From positions 124,001 through 188,000 of the forward strand of contig NZ_JAGOPN010000005.1 in NCBI RefSeq assembly GCF_017991995.1: DNA of 64,000 nucleotides. Reading direction: 5' to 3'. Below, piece by piece: positions 8,942 through 19,632 of the stretch. Position 1 is the first letter of the stretch. Each line of letters starts with the position of its first letter. A program made the position numbers and the translations under genes. A model generated the notes under the pieces. The model was not told the DNA's origin and did no database searches. It saw nothing but the letters and a program-made list of their open reading frames with translations. The stretch is from Pseudacidovorax sp. (GTDB taxonomy: Bacteria; Pseudomonadota; Gammaproteobacteria; Burkholderiales; Burkholderiaceae_C).

Positions 8942-9394
8942 ATGGCATACAGCGACAAGGTCATCGACCACTACGAGAACCCCCGCAACGTCGGCGCCTT
9001 CGAGGCGGGCGACGAGAACGTCGGCACCGGCATGGTGGGCGCGCCGGCCTGCGGCGACGTGATGCGCCTGCAGATCCGCGTGAATGCCGAGGGCGTGATC
9101 GAGGACGCCAAGTTCAAGACCTACGGCTGCGGCTCGGCCATCGCCTCCAGTTCGCTGGTGACCGAGTGGGTGCGCGGCCGCACGCTGGACGAGGCGCTGG
9201 CCATCAAGAACGCGCAGATCGCCGAAGAGCTGGCGCTGCCGCCGGTCAAGATCCACTGCTCGATCCTGGCCGAGGACGCCATCAAGGCCGCCGTGGCCGA
9301 CTTCCGCGCCCGCCAGGCCACACGCCAGGCCGCCACGGCCGAGGCCCAGGTGCTGGCCGAGCAGCCCGCCTGCGCCAGCACCGGCAGCCACTGA
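8942..9394 (+). CDS. iscU: IscU scaffold protein with C-terminal extension
   Basis: The scaffold on which IscS builds [2Fe-2S] and [4Fe-4S] clusters. The 150-residue protein has the three ligand cysteines ([24 protein letters not shown]), the variant-sensitive aspartate in ACGD, and the chaperone-binding LPPVK motif just before the last cysteine, which HscA recognises. It lacks the central ferredoxin-like and Nfu domains of NifU, so it is IscU-like although it sits in the nifU position. Beyond the usual 128 residues is a 22-residue tail with one more cysteine (EQPACASTG). It starts 55 bp after iscS. Confidence 0.93.
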   Translation: MAYSDKVIDHYENPRNVGAFEAGDENVGTGMVGAPACGDVMRLQIRVNAEGVIEDAKFKTYGCGSAIASSSLVTEWVRGRTLDEALAIKNAQIAEELALPPVKIHCSILAEDAIKAAVADFRARQATRQAATAEAQVLAEQPACASTGSH

Positions 9395-9431
9395 TTCCTC
9401 CCTCTTTCCGCCCATCTCCAAGGAGCACCCG

Positions 9432-9809
9432 ATGTCCGAAGCCATCGCCCTCAATCCTGCGATCGAACCGATCGCCATGCCCGCCCTGCTCGAATTCACG
9501 TCCCGCGCCGCCGCCAAGGTGGCCTCGCTGATCGAAGAAGAAGGCAATCCCGCCCTGAAGCTGCGCCTGTACGTCACGGGCGGCGGCTGCTCGGGCTTCC
9601 AGTACGGCTTCGCCTTCGACGACCAGGTGGCCGAGGACGACACCACCGTGGTCACCGAGGGTGTGGCCCTGGTGGTGGACGCGATGAGCCAGCAGTACCT
9701 GCTGGGCGCCCAGGTGGACTACGAGGAAGGGCTGGAAGGCTCGCGCTTCGTGATCCACAACCCCAACGCCCAGAGCACCTGCGGCTGCGGCTCGTCCTTC
9801 TCCGTCTGA
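9432..9809 (+). CDS. erpA: ErpA-type Fe-S carrier
   Basis: An A-type carrier that passes clusters from IscU to apoproteins. At 125 residues it carries [17 protein letters not shown], the ErpA-like [18 protein letters not shown], and the C-terminal [11 protein letters not shown]. These are ErpA rather than IscA features. An N-terminal extension of about 15 residues ([15 protein letters not shown]) precedes the domain. AAGGAG lies just before the ATG. ErpA genes are rarely part of isc operons, so its place between iscU and iscA is unusual. Confidence 0.9.
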   Translation: MSEAIALNPAIEPIAMPALLEFTSRAAAKVASLIEEEGNPALKLRLYVTGGGCSGFQYGFAFDDQVAEDDTTVVTEGVALVVDAMSQQYLLGAQVDYEEGLEGSRFVIHNPNAQSTCGCGSSFSV

Positions 9810-9825
9810 GCGGGAGGCCCCGGCG

Positions 9826-10149
9826 ATGACCGTCTCCCTGACCCCCTCCGCCGCACGGCATGTGGCCCGCTCCCTGGTCAAGCGCGGTGGCGGCATCGGC
9901 CTGCGCCTGGCCGTCAAGACCAGCGGCTGCTCGGGCTATGCCTATGCCCTGGAGTTCGTCGACCGGCTCAACGAGGACGACCAGTGCTTCGAGAGCGAGG
10001 GCGTGAACGTGGTCATCGACGCACGCAGCCTGGCCATGCTGGACGGCACCGAGCTGGACTTCGTGCGCGAAGGCCTGAACGAGGGCTTCAAGTTCAACAA
10101 CCCGAACGCCAAGGCCAATTGCGGTTGCGGCGAGAGCTTCGCGGTCTAG
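9826..10149 (+). CDS. iscA: IscA Fe-S carrier
   Basis: A 107-residue A-type carrier with [17 protein letters not shown], the IscA hallmark [19 protein letters not shown], and the C-terminal NCGCGESF. It is close to E. coli IscA in length and motif order and distinct from the ErpA copy 17 bp upstream. It follows erpA at operon spacing. A 195-bp gap carrying repeat R2 separates it from hscA. Confidence 0.93.
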   Translation: MTVSLTPSAARHVARSLVKRGGGIGLRLAVKTSGCSGYAYALEFVDRLNEDDQCFESEGVNVVIDARSLAMLDGTELDFVREGLNEGFKFNNPNAKANCGCGESFAV

Positions 10150-10280
10150 AGGGGCTCCCCCCCATGCCGCTTCGCGGCTCCCCCCCTCTCTGGCGCCTTC
10201 GGCTTGGAGGGGGGGCGCACCCAGCGGCCTGGCAAAGCCAGTTCCGCGGGTGCTCCCGCGTGGCCTGCTCCGCGGCCTTT
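10150..10280 (+). repeat. Structured intercistronic repeat R2 (family R)
   Basis: Starts right after the iscA stop codon and fills most of the 195-bp gap before hscA. It shows the hairpins GCCGC-TTC-GCGGC, a C-rich to G-rich stem around CTTCGGCTT, CCTGGC-AAA-GCCAG inside outer GCGG/CCGC, and GGCC-TGCTCCGC-GGCC. A related copy R1 lies in the other operon and two lie after fdx. Confidence 0.8.
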
Positions 10281-10344
10281 TGATCTGTGGCGGTGAGGCA
10301 GTTTCATGCGCCGTTGGTGGCGCGCAGCATCCGAAGACATTGAC

Positions 10345-12219
<1,875 letters not shown>

Positions 12220-12239
12220 TCCCACCAAGGCCTTCTGCC

Positions 12240-12575
12240 ATGCCCCAGGTTCGCGTCCTGCCCCATCCCGATCTGTGCCCCGAGGGCCGGATCCTCGAAC
12301 TCAAGCGCGGCGCCTCGCTGTGCGAAGGCCTGCTGTCGGCCGGCATCGCCATCGAGCATGCCTGCGAGATGGTGGCGGCCTGCGCCACCTGCCACGTCTA
12401 TGTGCGCGAAGGCGCTGCGTCGCTGGCGCCGCCGGACGACGAAGAGAACGACCAGCTCGACAACGCCTGGGGCGTCGAGGCCCAGTCGCGCCTGGCCTGC
12501 TGCGTGAAGCTGCGGGATGCAGACGTGACCATCGAGCTGCCACGGCATACGCGCAACCACGCGCGGGAGAAGTAG
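12240..12575 (+). CDS. fdx: Isc-type [2Fe-2S] ferredoxin
   Basis: An adrenodoxin-like ferredoxin that supplies electrons during cluster assembly. The 111-residue protein has the four ligands in HACEMVAACATCH and SRLACC, and the conserved end LPRHTRNHAREK, all as in E. coli Fdx. One extra cysteine follows the fourth ligand. It starts 20 bp after hscA and ends the isc-like block; the family R repeats R3 and R4 begin immediately after its stop. Confidence 0.94.
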   Translation: MPQVRVLPHPDLCPEGRILELKRGASLCEGLLSAGIAIEHACEMVAACATCHVYVREGAASLAPPDDEENDQLDNAWGVEAQSRLACCVKLRDADVTIELPRHTRNHAREK

Positions 12576-12757
12576 AGAAGCACCCCCCATGCCGCTTCGC
12601 GGCTCCCCCTCTCTGGCGCCTTCGGCTTGGAGGGGGGCGCACCCCGAGGCCTGGCAAAGCCAGTTCCTCGGGTGCCCTGGTATGGCCTGCTCCGCGGCCA
12701 TTCGATCCTGGCGCCGCACCGGTTGCATGCGATGCGCGCGCGGCGCTGAAGTGAAAA
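12576..12757 (+). repeat. Structured intercistronic repeat R3 (family R)
   Basis: Begins at the fdx stop. Hairpins seen: GCCGC-TTC-GCGGC (12591-12603), CCCGAGG...CCTCGGG enclosing CCTGGC-AAA-GCCAG (12643-12672), and ATGGCC-TGCTCCGC-GGCCAT (12682-12701). It is followed directly by a second copy, R4. Confidence 0.8.
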
Positions 12758-13018
12758 GGCACCCCCATGCCGCTTCGCGGCTCCGGGCGGCCGCCAGAGG
12801 CGGCTGCTCTTCGGGCACGTCCAAGCCTGCACTCGCAGGCTCGGAGCCGCGGCCCTCAGCCCCTCCCTCTCTTGCGCCTTCGGCTTGGAGGGTGGCGCAG
12901 CCCGAGGCCTGGCAGAGCCAGTTCCTCGGGTGCCATGGCATGGCCTGCTCCGCGGCCATTCGAACCTGGCGCCGCACCGGCTTCATGCCATGCGGATGGC
13001 GCGCGGCGCCATGGAAAA
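12758..13018 (+). repeat. Structured intercistronic repeat R4 with 75-bp insert
   Basis: A direct repeat of R3, including the trailing GGCGCCGCACCGG segment, but with an extra 75 bp or so (about 12783-12862) within the C-rich stem. The insert has its own hairpins, such as AGCCTGC-ACTC-GCAGGCT. The copy ends about 30 bp before the NifA site of nifV. Confidence 0.8.
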
Positions 13019-13046
13019 CTGGCAAGGCATGAACGGACCCGCTTCC

Positions 13047-13062
13047 TGTCCGAAACAGCACA
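13047..13062. promoter_or_regulatory. NifA upstream activator site for nifV
   Basis: TGT-CCGAAACAGC-ACA is a perfect TGT-N10-ACA site, 72 bp before the -24 element of the nifV promoter. Confidence 0.8.
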
Positions 13063-13134
13063 TTCTCGACAGGCAAAGAGTCCTCGTCGTCGCAGCCATC
13101 GCGACAAAACCGCACTGTGCAGACTATCTCCGCG

Positions 13135-13150
13135 TGGCACGCGCTTTGCG
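13135..13150 (+). promoter_or_regulatory. Sigma-54 (-24/-12) promoter of the nifV operon
   Basis: TGGCACGCGCTTTGCG has GG and GC ten bases apart and a TGGCACG consensus -24 box. The start is predicted near 13161, only 14 bp before the nifV ATG. Confidence 0.9.
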
Positions 13151-13174
13151 AAGACACCCGCAAGGACCCACGAC

Positions 13175-14329
13175 ATGCCACATCCCCCCGTCATCAACGA
13201 CACCACCCTGCGCGACGGCGAACAGACGGCCGGCGTCGCCTTCACGGTGCAGGAGAAGTGCGCCATCGCCCACGCCCTGGCCGCGGCCGGCGTGCCGGAG
13301 ATGGAGATCGGCATTCCCATCATGGGCGAGGACGAGATCGCCTGCATCAACGCCATCGCGGCGCAGGCCCGCCCCGCCACCCTGATGGTGTGGGGCCGCC
13401 TGACCGAGGCCGACCTCGCCGCCGCGCTGCGCTGCGACGCCGACATCGTGCACCTGTCGATCTCGGTGTCGGACATCCAGCTACAGCACAAGCTGGGCCG
13501 CTCGCGCGCCTGGGTGCTGCAGGAGATCGGCCGCATCATCGGCGCGGCCGCGCGCACGGGCCGCAGCATCTCCTTCGGTGCCGAGGACGCCTCGCGCGCC
13601 GACCCCGCCTTCCTGGCTGCCGCCGCCAGCCAGGCCCGCGACCACGGCGCGCGCCGCGTGCGCTATGCCGACACGCTGGGCGTGCTCGACCCCTTCTCCA
13701 CGCACGCGGCCATCGCCCACCTGCGCGCGGCGGTGGGCGATGCGATGGAGATCGAGATCCATGCCCACAACGACCTGGGCCTGGCCACGGCCAACACCCT
13801 GGCCGCGCTGCGCGCCGGTGCCACCCACGCCAGCACCACCGTCAACGGACTGGGCGAGCGGGCAGGCAATGCCGCGCTCGAAGAGGTGGTGATGGCCGCC
13901 CGCCACCTGCAGCAGGGCGAGACCGGCGTGGACACACGCCAGCTCGTCGGCATTTCGCAGCTGGTGGAGCAGGCCTCGGGCCGGCGCGTGGCCTTCAACA
14001 AGAGCATCGTGGGCGAGGCCGTGTTCACCCACGAGTCCGGCATCCATGTGGACGGGCTGCTGAAGAACGCGGCCACCTACGAGGCCTTCGACCCCGCCGA
14101 GGTGGGCCGCGAACGGCGCACGGTGCTGGGCAAGCATTCGGGCTCGCAGGCCGTGCGCCACGCCTACCGCGCGCTGGGTGTGGCCCTGGACGACGACGGG
14201 CTGACGCGCCGCCTGCTGGCACGCATCCGCCACCATGCGGTGCAGGCCAAGCGCGCGCCCACGCAGGACGAGCTGCACGCCTTCCTGCGCGCGGCGCAGT
14301 CGCCCGCGGCTGCCGCCCTGGCCGCATGA
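13175..14329 (+). CDS. nifV: NifV, homocitrate synthase
   Basis: Condenses acetyl-CoA with 2-oxoglutarate to homocitrate, the organic ligand of FeMo-co. The 384-residue protein shows the DRE-TIM motif [11 protein letters not shown] at the N-terminus and the metal-binding [12 protein letters not shown] near residue 200, with the [10 protein letters not shown] motif after it. Length is normal for NifV. The ATG at 13175 follows AAGGA and lies just behind a sigma-54 promoter; upstream frame lacks homology. First gene of an operon that runs through cysE, nifW, fixABCX and three small genes; it overlaps cysE by 4 bases. Confidence 0.95.
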   Translation: MPHPPVINDTTLRDGEQTAGVAFTVQEKCAIAHALAAAGVPEMEIGIPIMGEDEIACINAIAAQARPATLMVWGRLTEADLAAALRCDADIVHLSISVSDIQLQHKLGRSRAWVLQEIGRIIGAAARTGRSISFGAEDASRADPAFLAAAASQARDHGARRVRYADTLGVLDPFSTHAAIAHLRAAVGDAMEIEIHAHNDLGLATANTLAALRAGATHASTTVNGLGERAGNAALEEVVMAARHLQQGETGVDTRQLVGISQLVEQASGRRVAFNKSIVGEAVFTHESGIHVDGLLKNAATYEAFDPAEVGRERRTVLGKHSGSQAVRHAYRALGVALDDDGLTRRLLARIRHHAVQAKRAPTQDELHAFLRAAQSPAAAALAA

Positions 14330-15132
14330 CGCAAGACAGCCCGGAGCCCGCCATGCCACCCCGCGCCGACGCCCTGCCCGCCGCCGCTGTGCCGGCCGAC
14401 CCTCCGCCCACGGCAGCGCCGGCCTCGTGGTTCGCGCTGCTGCGCGGCGACGTGCGCTGCGTGCTGCAGCGTGACCCGGCTGCCCGCAGCTTGTTGGAGG
14501 TGTGGACCATCTACCCCGGCGTGCAGGCCATCGCCCTGCACCGCATCGCGCATGCGCTGTGGCGCCGCGGCTGGCGCTACCTGCCGCGCTGGATCTCCTT
14601 CGCGGCGCGCTGGTTCACGCAGGTGGACATCCATCCCGGCGCGCGCATCGGCCAGCGCTTCTTCATCGACCATGGCTGCGGCGTCGTGATCGGCGAGACG
14701 GCCGAGATCGGCGACGACGTCACGCTCTATCACGGCGTCACGCTGGGCGGCACCAGCGGCTCGCCCGGCAAGCGGCATCCCACCATAGGCAGCGGCGTGA
14801 TCGTGGGTGCTGGCGCCAAGGTGCTCGGCCCCATCGCCATCGGCGACCGGGCGCGCATCGCGGCCAACTCGGTGGTCATCGAGCCGGTGCCCGCGGATGC
14901 CACGGTGGTGGGCATCCCCGGCCGCGTGGTGGCGCGCGGACGCCGGCCGCGCCACGGCTTCGACCTGGACCATCACCTCATCCCCGACCCGGTGGGCAAG
15001 GCCATCGCCTGCCTGCTCGACCGCGTGGCCCAGCTCGAACGCGAGCGCGGCCTCGGCACCGACGACGCCGCCTGCAACGACTGCGACGCCGTGTGTGCCG
15101 CCCCCCAATCCCAACCCGCCTGCGAGGCATAA
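14326..15132 (+). CDS. cysE: CysE, serine O-acetyltransferase (nif copy) with Cys-rich tail
   Basis: Makes O-acetylserine for cysteine synthesis, so supplies the sulphur substrate of IscS when cluster demand is high. The 268-residue protein has the N-terminal helical region ([17 protein letters not shown]) and the left-handed beta-helix hexapeptide repeats ([22 protein letters not shown]), with [12 protein letters not shown] active-site surroundings in YHGVTLGGT. The last 20 or so residues are unusual, with four cysteines ([10 protein letters not shown]...PACEA) in place of the family's normal end. The ATG at 14326 overlaps the nifV stop; a second ATG nine codons later is possible. Confidence 0.9.
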   Translation: MTQDSPEPAMPPRADALPAAAVPADPPPTAAPASWFALLRGDVRCVLQRDPAARSLLEVWTIYPGVQAIALHRIAHALWRRGWRYLPRWISFAARWFTQVDIHPGARIGQRFFIDHGCGVVIGETAEIGDDVTLYHGVTLGGTSGSPGKRHPTIGSGVIVGAGAKVLGPIAIGDRARIAANSVVIEPVPADATVVGIPGRVVARGRRPRHGFDLDHHLIPDPVGKAIACLLDRVAQLERERGLGTDDAACNDCDAVCAAPQSQPACEA

Positions 15133-15138
15133 GCAGCC

Positions 15139-15477
15139 ATGGAAAACTTCCTCCAGCAACTCAAGGCCCTCTCGTCGGCCGAGGACTTCCTGCAGTTCTT
15201 CGGCGTGCCCTTCGAACAGAAGGTCGTCAACGTGAGCCGGCTGCACATCCTCAAGCGCTTCTTCCAGTACATCCGGCAGGAACAGTCGCTGGACCCGTCC
15301 GACGAGCTGCAGATGTTCACCGCCTACCGCGGCCTGCTGCAGCGCGCGTATGGCGACTTCGTCAGCTCCACGCCTGCGCAGGAAAAGGTGTTCAAGGTCT
15401 TCCAGGACGTGGACGGCAAGCAGCACGTCACGCTCGAAAGCCTCAAGCGCACGCTGCCCATGCGGGCGGCGGCCTGA
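15139..15477 (+). CDS. nifW: NifW, nitrogenase stabilising/protective protein
   Basis: NifW binds the MoFe protein and aids its maturation or oxygen protection. The 112-residue protein begins ENFLQQLKALSSAEDFLQFFGVPFEQKVVNVSRLHILKRF in pattern, the core NifW signature, and ends in a helical segment. It starts 6 bp after cysE and is followed 16 bp later by fixA. Length is standard. Confidence 0.93.
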   Translation: MENFLQQLKALSSAEDFLQFFGVPFEQKVVNVSRLHILKRFFQYIRQEQSLDPSDELQMFTAYRGLLQRAYGDFVSSTPAQEKVFKVFQDVDGKQHVTLESLKRTLPMRAAA

Positions 15478-15493
15478 GGCGCGGAGACCCGAC

Positions 15494-16342
15494 ATGCACA
15501 TCGTCGTCTGCATCAAGCAGGTGCCGGACTCGGCGCAGATCCGCGTCCATCCGGTGACCAACACCATCATGCGCCAGGGGGTGCCGGCCATCGTCAACCC
15601 CTACGACCTGTTCTCGCTCGAAGAGGCGCTGCGACTCAAGGACCGGTTCGGCGGCAAGGTCACCGTGCTGTGCATGGGCCCGCCGCAGGCCGAGGAGGCA
15701 CTGCGCAAGTGCATCAGCTACGGTGCCGACGACGCGGTGCTGGTCACCGACCGCGCCTTCGCCGGTGCCGACACGCTGGCCACCTCGTACGCGCTGGCGG
15801 CCGGCATCCGGCAGATCGGCCGCGAGCAGGCGGTGGACATCGTCTTCACCGGCAAGCAGACCATCGACGGCGACACGGCCCAGGTAGGGCCCGGCATCGC
15901 CAAGCGGATGGGGCTGCAGCTGCTGACCTACGTCTCGCGCATCGTCGAGACCGACCTGGACGGCCGCACCATCACCGTCGAGCGCCGGGCCGAAGGCGGC
16001 GTGCAGCAGCTGCGCACCGCCCTGCCCTGCCTGATCACCATGCTGGAGAACACCAACGAGCTGCGCTTCGCCTCGCTGCCGGCCATGATCCATGCCGCCG
16101 GCTACCCGGTGCGCAAGTGGAACAAGGAGCAGGCCGGCATCGAGGACCTCGACAAGATCGGCCTCAAGGGCTCGCCCACCGTGGTCAGCAAGGTCTTCGG
16201 TCCGACGCCGCGCAGCGAGAAGGCCGAGATGCTGGCGCTGGAGGACTCCAGCCTGCGCGACGTCTCGCTGAACCTGCTGCAGAAGATCTTCACCCGGCAT
16301 CCCACACTGGAAGCCGACCTCGCGATGAAGGAAGACGCATGA
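15494..16342 (+). CDS. fixA: FixA, electron-transfer flavoprotein beta subunit
   Basis: FixA with FixB forms the electron-bifurcating flavoprotein of the FixABCX complex, which uses NADH to reduce quinone and flavodoxin or ferredoxin together, giving nitrogenase its low-potential electrons. The 282-residue protein has [12 protein letters not shown] at the N-terminus and [16 protein letters not shown], both typical ETF beta. The ATG at 15494 starts at the family N-terminus. It overlaps fixB by 4 bases. Confidence 0.95.
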   Translation: MHIVVCIKQVPDSAQIRVHPVTNTIMRQGVPAIVNPYDLFSLEEALRLKDRFGGKVTVLCMGPPQAEEALRKCISYGADDAVLVTDRAFAGADTLATSYALAAGIRQIGREQAVDIVFTGKQTIDGDTAQVGPGIAKRMGLQLLTYVSRIVETDLDGRTITVERRAEGGVQQLRTALPCLITMLENTNELRFASLPAMIHAAGYPVRKWNKEQAGIEDLDKIGLKGSPTVVSKVFGPTPRSEKAEMLALEDSSLRDVSLNLLQKIFTRHPTLEADLAMKEDA

Positions 16343-17460
16343 ACGCCGCCGCCACCCCCGCCACCCCCGCCACGCCTGCCGCCAAGCGCCCCGCCGGGCG
16401 CGGGCGCAACCTGGAGCTGCCCGAGCACCTGAAGGCCTACAAGGGCGTCTGGGTGTTCATCGAGCACGACCGCGGCCATGTGCACAGCGTCTCGTGGGAG
16501 CTGCTGGGCGAGGCCCGCAAGCTCGCCGACAAGCTGGGCAGCAGCGTGGGCGTCGCCATCCTGGGCGGTCCCGACGAGAAGCTGGAAGCCTTCGCCGCCG
16601 AGGCCTTCGGCTACGGCGCCGACAAGGCCTACATCGTGCACGACCCGGTGCTGCTGGGCTACCGCAACGAGCCCTTCACCAAAGGCCTGACGGACCTGGT
16701 CAACAAGTACCAGCCGGAGATCCTGCTGCTGGGTGCCACTTCCATGGGCCGCGACCTGGCGGGCTCGGTGGCCACCACGCTGCTGACCGGCCTGACGGCG
16801 GACTGCACCGAGCTGAACATCGATCCCACCTCACGCGCCCTGGCGGCCACGCGGCCCACCTTCGGCGGCTCGCTGCTGTGCACGATCATGACGCTGGCCT
16901 ACCGGCCGCAGATGGCCACCGTGCGCCCGCGCGTGATGGCCATGCCGCGTGCCGAGGAAGGCCGCAGCGGCGAGGTGGTGCAGGAAACGCTGGGCATGGT
17001 GGAAAGCAGCATCGTCACCAAGCTGCTGGACTTCCTGCCCGATGCGACCAGCAACCAGATCAACCTGCCCTATGCCGACGTCATCGTCAGCGGCGGCAAG
17101 GGCCTGAAGAACCCCGAGAACTTCAAGCTCGTGTTCGAGCTGGCCCGTGTGCTCGGCGGCGAGGTGGGCGCCACCCGCCCCTGCGTGCAGGCCGGCTGGG
17201 TGGAGGCCGACCGCCAGGTGGGCCAGACCGGCAAGACGGTGCGGCCCAAGCTCTACATCGCGGCGGGCATCTCCGGCGCCATCCAGCACCGGGTGGGCAT
17301 GGAAAGCTCGGACGTGATCGTCGCCATCAACACCGACCCCAACGCGCCCATCTTCGACTTTGCGCACTACGGCATCGTGGGCAACGCGCTGCAGGTGCTG
17401 CCCGCGCTCACGGCCGCCTTCGCCGAGCACCTGGGCAAGCGTCGGCGCCTGGTCGCCTGA
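16339..17460 (+). CDS. fixB: FixB, electron-transfer flavoprotein alpha subunit
   Basis: FAD-binding partner of FixA in the bifurcating complex. The 373-residue protein has an Ala/Thr/Pro-rich N-terminus of about 25 residues, then [27 protein letters not shown], and the C-terminal FAD motif [30 protein letters not shown] in two conserved stretches. Start ATG overlaps the fixA stop. The Ala-Thr-Pro repeat ([10 protein letters not shown]) at the start is low complexity. Confidence 0.95.
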   Translation: MNAAATPATPATPAAKRPAGRGRNLELPEHLKAYKGVWVFIEHDRGHVHSVSWELLGEARKLADKLGSSVGVAILGGPDEKLEAFAAEAFGYGADKAYIVHDPVLLGYRNEPFTKGLTDLVNKYQPEILLLGATSMGRDLAGSVATTLLTGLTADCTELNIDPTSRALAATRPTFGGSLLCTIMTLAYRPQMATVRPRVMAMPRAEEGRSGEVVQETLGMVESSIVTKLLDFLPDATSNQINLPYADVIVSGGKGLKNPENFKLVFELARVLGGEVGATRPCVQAGWVEADRQVGQTGKTVRPKLYIAAGISGAIQHRVGMESSDVIVAINTDPNAPIFDFAHYGIVGNALQVLPALTAAFAEHLGKRRRLVA

Positions 17461-17480
17461 CACCCCGAGGAGCACGCCCC

Positions 17481-18791
17481 ATGAGAAAGCCATCCCAGTT
17501 CGACGCCATCGTCGTCGGTGCCGGCCCGTCCGGCAACGCAGCCGCCTACACGCTGGCCAAGGCCGGCCTGAAGGTGCTGCAGATCGAGCGCGGGGAATAC
17601 CCCGGCAGCAAGAACGTGCAGGGTGCCATCCTGTACGCCAATGCGCTGGAACAGATCATTCCCGACTTCCGCGAGGACGCGCCGCTGGAGCGCCACATCA
17701 TCGAACAGCGCCTTTGGGTGCTGGACGACACCAGCTTCGTCGGCACCCATGTGCGCAGCAGCGACTACGACAAGCCGCCCTACAACCGCTACACCATCAT
17801 CCGTGCGCAGTTCGACAAGTGGTTCAGCTCGAAGGTGCGTGAGGCCGGCGCGCTGCTGATCTGCGAGACCACCGTCCAGCAGCTCATCATGGACGGCGAC
17901 CAGGTGGTGGGCGTGCAGTGCGACCGCGAGGCCGGCGACGTGTATGCCGACGTGGTGATCCTGGCCGACGGCGTCAACTCCACGCTGGCGCGCAAGGCGG
18001 GCTTCCACGGCGAGATCCAGGCCGGCAACGTGGCCCTGGCGGTCAAGGAGATCCTCTTCATGCCCGAAGAGACCATCCGCCAGCGCTTCAACATCGGCGA
18101 GGAGTCGGGCGTGGTCATCGAGATGGTCGGCCGCATCACCGACGGCATGATGGGCACCGGCTTCCTCTACACCAACAAGGAGTCGCTGACCATCGGCGTG
18201 GGCTGCATGCTGGGCGATTTCAAGGCCAACCCCAGCCGCACCAGCCCCTACGTGCTGCTGGAGCAGATGAAGCGCCACCCCGCCATCGCCCCGCTGATCG
18301 AGGGCGGCGAGATGAAGGAGTACTGCGCGCACCTCATTCCCGAGGGCGGGTTCCACGCCATCCCGCAGGTCTACGGCAACGGCTGGATGATCGTGGGCGA
18401 CTCGGGCGGCTTCGTCAACGCGGCGCACCGCGAGGGCTCCAACCTGGCCATGACCACTGGCCGGCTTGCCGCCGAGACCGTGATCGCCGCCAAGGCCGCA
18501 GGCCAGGGCTACCGGGCCGACCGGCTCAAGGCCTACAAGACCGCGCTGGACGAGTCCTTCGTGATGAAGGACCTGCACAAGTACCGCGACATGCCCGGCG
18601 TGCTGCACAGGAACCCGCAGTTCTTCACCACCTACCCCGATCTTGTCGCGCAGGCCGCCCGCACCATGATCACCGTGGACGGGGTGGACAAGAAGACCAA
18701 GGAGCGCGAGATCTTCGCCAGCTTCCGCAAGACCCGCCGCTGGAGCGGCCTGATGGGCGACGCCTACAAACTCTGGAGAGCCTTCCGATGA
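17481..18791 (+). CDS. fixC: FixC, flavoprotein quinone oxidoreductase
   Basis: FixC is the ETF-quinone-oxidoreductase-like subunit that passes the high-potential electron to the quinone pool. The 436-residue protein shows the FAD Rossmann motif DAIVVGAGPSGNAAAY near residue 8, and MIVGDSGGFVNAAHREGSNLAMTTG in two pieces near residue 310. It has no Fe-S motif itself; that part is in FixX. GAGGAG lies before the ATG. It overlaps fixX by 4 bases. Confidence 0.95.
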   Translation: MRKPSQFDAIVVGAGPSGNAAAYTLAKAGLKVLQIERGEYPGSKNVQGAILYANALEQIIPDFREDAPLERHIIEQRLWVLDDTSFVGTHVRSSDYDKPPYNRYTIIRAQFDKWFSSKVREAGALLICETTVQQLIMDGDQVVGVQCDREAGDVYADVVILADGVNSTLARKAGFHGEIQAGNVALAVKEILFMPEETIRQRFNIGEESGVVIEMVGRITDGMMGTGFLYTNKESLTIGVGCMLGDFKANPSRTSPYVLLEQMKRHPAIAPLIEGGEMKEYCAHLIPEGGFHAIPQVYGNGWMIVGDSGGFVNAAHREGSNLAMTTGRLAAETVIAAKAAGQGYRADRLKAYKTALDESFVMKDLHKYRDMPGVLHRNPQFFTTYPDLVAQAARTMITVDGVDKKTKEREIFASFRKTRRWSGLMGDAYKLWRAFR

Positions 18792-19087
18792 ACGCCATTG
18801 CCGTCAATGTGGAAGAGAAGCTCTTCCAGAACCGCTACCGCGTCGATGCGGGCCGCCCGCACATCCGCATCAAGGACAGTGATGTCTGCACCAACGAGTG
18901 CCGCTCGCAGAGCTGCACCTTCGTGTGCCCGGCCTCCTGCTACAAGGCCGAGGGCAATGGGCGGGTGACGCTGATCACCGACGGCTGCCTCGAATGCGGC
19001 AGCTGCCGGATCATCTGCAGCGAGCACGCCAACGTGGAGTGGGAGTACCCGCGGGGCGGCCACGGCATCCTTTTTAAATTTGGATGA
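18788..19087 (+). CDS. fixX: FixX, ferredoxin-like subunit
   Basis: A 99-residue ferredoxin-like protein that works with FixC at the membrane side of the bifurcating complex. Cysteines occur in CTNECRSQSC, FVCPASC and CLECGSCRIIC, typical of FixX. Ends GGHGILFKFG. It overlaps fixC by 4 bases. Three further small genes follow on the same strand. Confidence 0.95.
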   Translation: MNAIAVNVEEKLFQNRYRVDAGRPHIRIKDSDVCTNECRSQSCTFVCPASCYKAEGNGRVTLITDGCLECGSCRIICSEHANVEWEYPRGGHGILFKFG

Positions 19088-19099
19088 CCTGGCCCACTC

Positions 19100-19561
19100 A
19101 TGATCGACGACATCGAGACCTTCCTGGTCCACGCCATCACGCTGGAGCGCGACGCTGCGCGCCGCTACGAGGATCTGGCCCAGGTGATGCGCACCGCCGG
19201 CAACGACGAGGTACGCAAGCTCTTCGAGCGCATGGCGCACTTCTCGCGCCTGCACCTGAACGAGGCCATGGAGCGCGGCGGCTTCCGCGAGCTGCCCGTG
19301 CTGGCGCCGGCCGACTTCCAGTGGCCGGGTGGCGACAGCCCCGAGGCCGCCAGCTGGCACGGCATCGACGGCCTGATCGACGTGCCGGCCGCGCTGGAGA
19401 TCGCGCTCGAGGGCGAACGCGCCGGCACTGCCTTCTACGAGGGCGTGGCCGACGCCGCCCGCGACCCCGAGGTCGTGCGCATGGCCCATGAGTTCGCCAG
19501 CGAAGAGGCCGGCCACGTCTGCGAGTTGCAGCGCTGGATCGCGCACATCGCGACTGCCTGA
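19100..19561 (+). CDS. Ferritin-like (rubrerythrin-fold) di-iron protein
   Basis: A 153-residue four-helix protein with the expected ligand spacing: LERDAARRYEDLA in helix 1, FERMAHFSRLHLNE in helix 2, ALEGERAGTAFYEGVA in helix 3 and SEEAGHVCEL (E-x2-H) in helix 4. It lacks the C-terminal rubredoxin domain of rubrerythrin. Such nif-linked ferritin-like proteins may handle iron or peroxide; the role here is inference. It starts 12 bp after fixX and looks to be in the same operon. Confidence 0.8.
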   Translation: MIDDIETFLVHAITLERDAARRYEDLAQVMRTAGNDEVRKLFERMAHFSRLHLNEAMERGGFRELPVLAPADFQWPGGDSPEAASWHGIDGLIDVPAALEIALEGERAGTAFYEGVADAARDPEVVRMAHEFASEEAGHVCELQRWIAHIATA

Positions 19562-19570
19562 GCACCGCCC

Positions 19571-19596
19571 GCGCGGCCGCGTCGGCGCGGCCGCGC
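19571..19596 (+). terminator. GC-only hairpin inside the nifV operon
   Basis: GCGCGGCCGC and GCGGCCGCGC pair over ten bases with a six-base loop. No T-run follows, so it is more likely an attenuator, processing or stability hairpin than a full terminator. It separates fixX/ferritin-like from the last two genes. Confidence 0.5.
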
Positions 19597-19632
19597 CCTT
19601 CGCTTATCCACCCCCACGACCAGGAGGCCCGC

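Larger units (their letters stand above)
12576..13174. other. Intergenic region fdx-nifV
   Basis: This 599-bp region has no credible gene. It holds repeats R3 and R4, the NifA site (13047-13062) and the sigma-54 promoter (13135-13150) of the nifV operon. Confidence 0.8.

Noticed and set aside
7642-9394. Calling the desulfurase and scaffold nifS and nifU
   Set aside because: Position fits, but C-terminal motifs of the desulfurase, the LPPVK motif and single-domain layout of the scaffold are of the Isc type.
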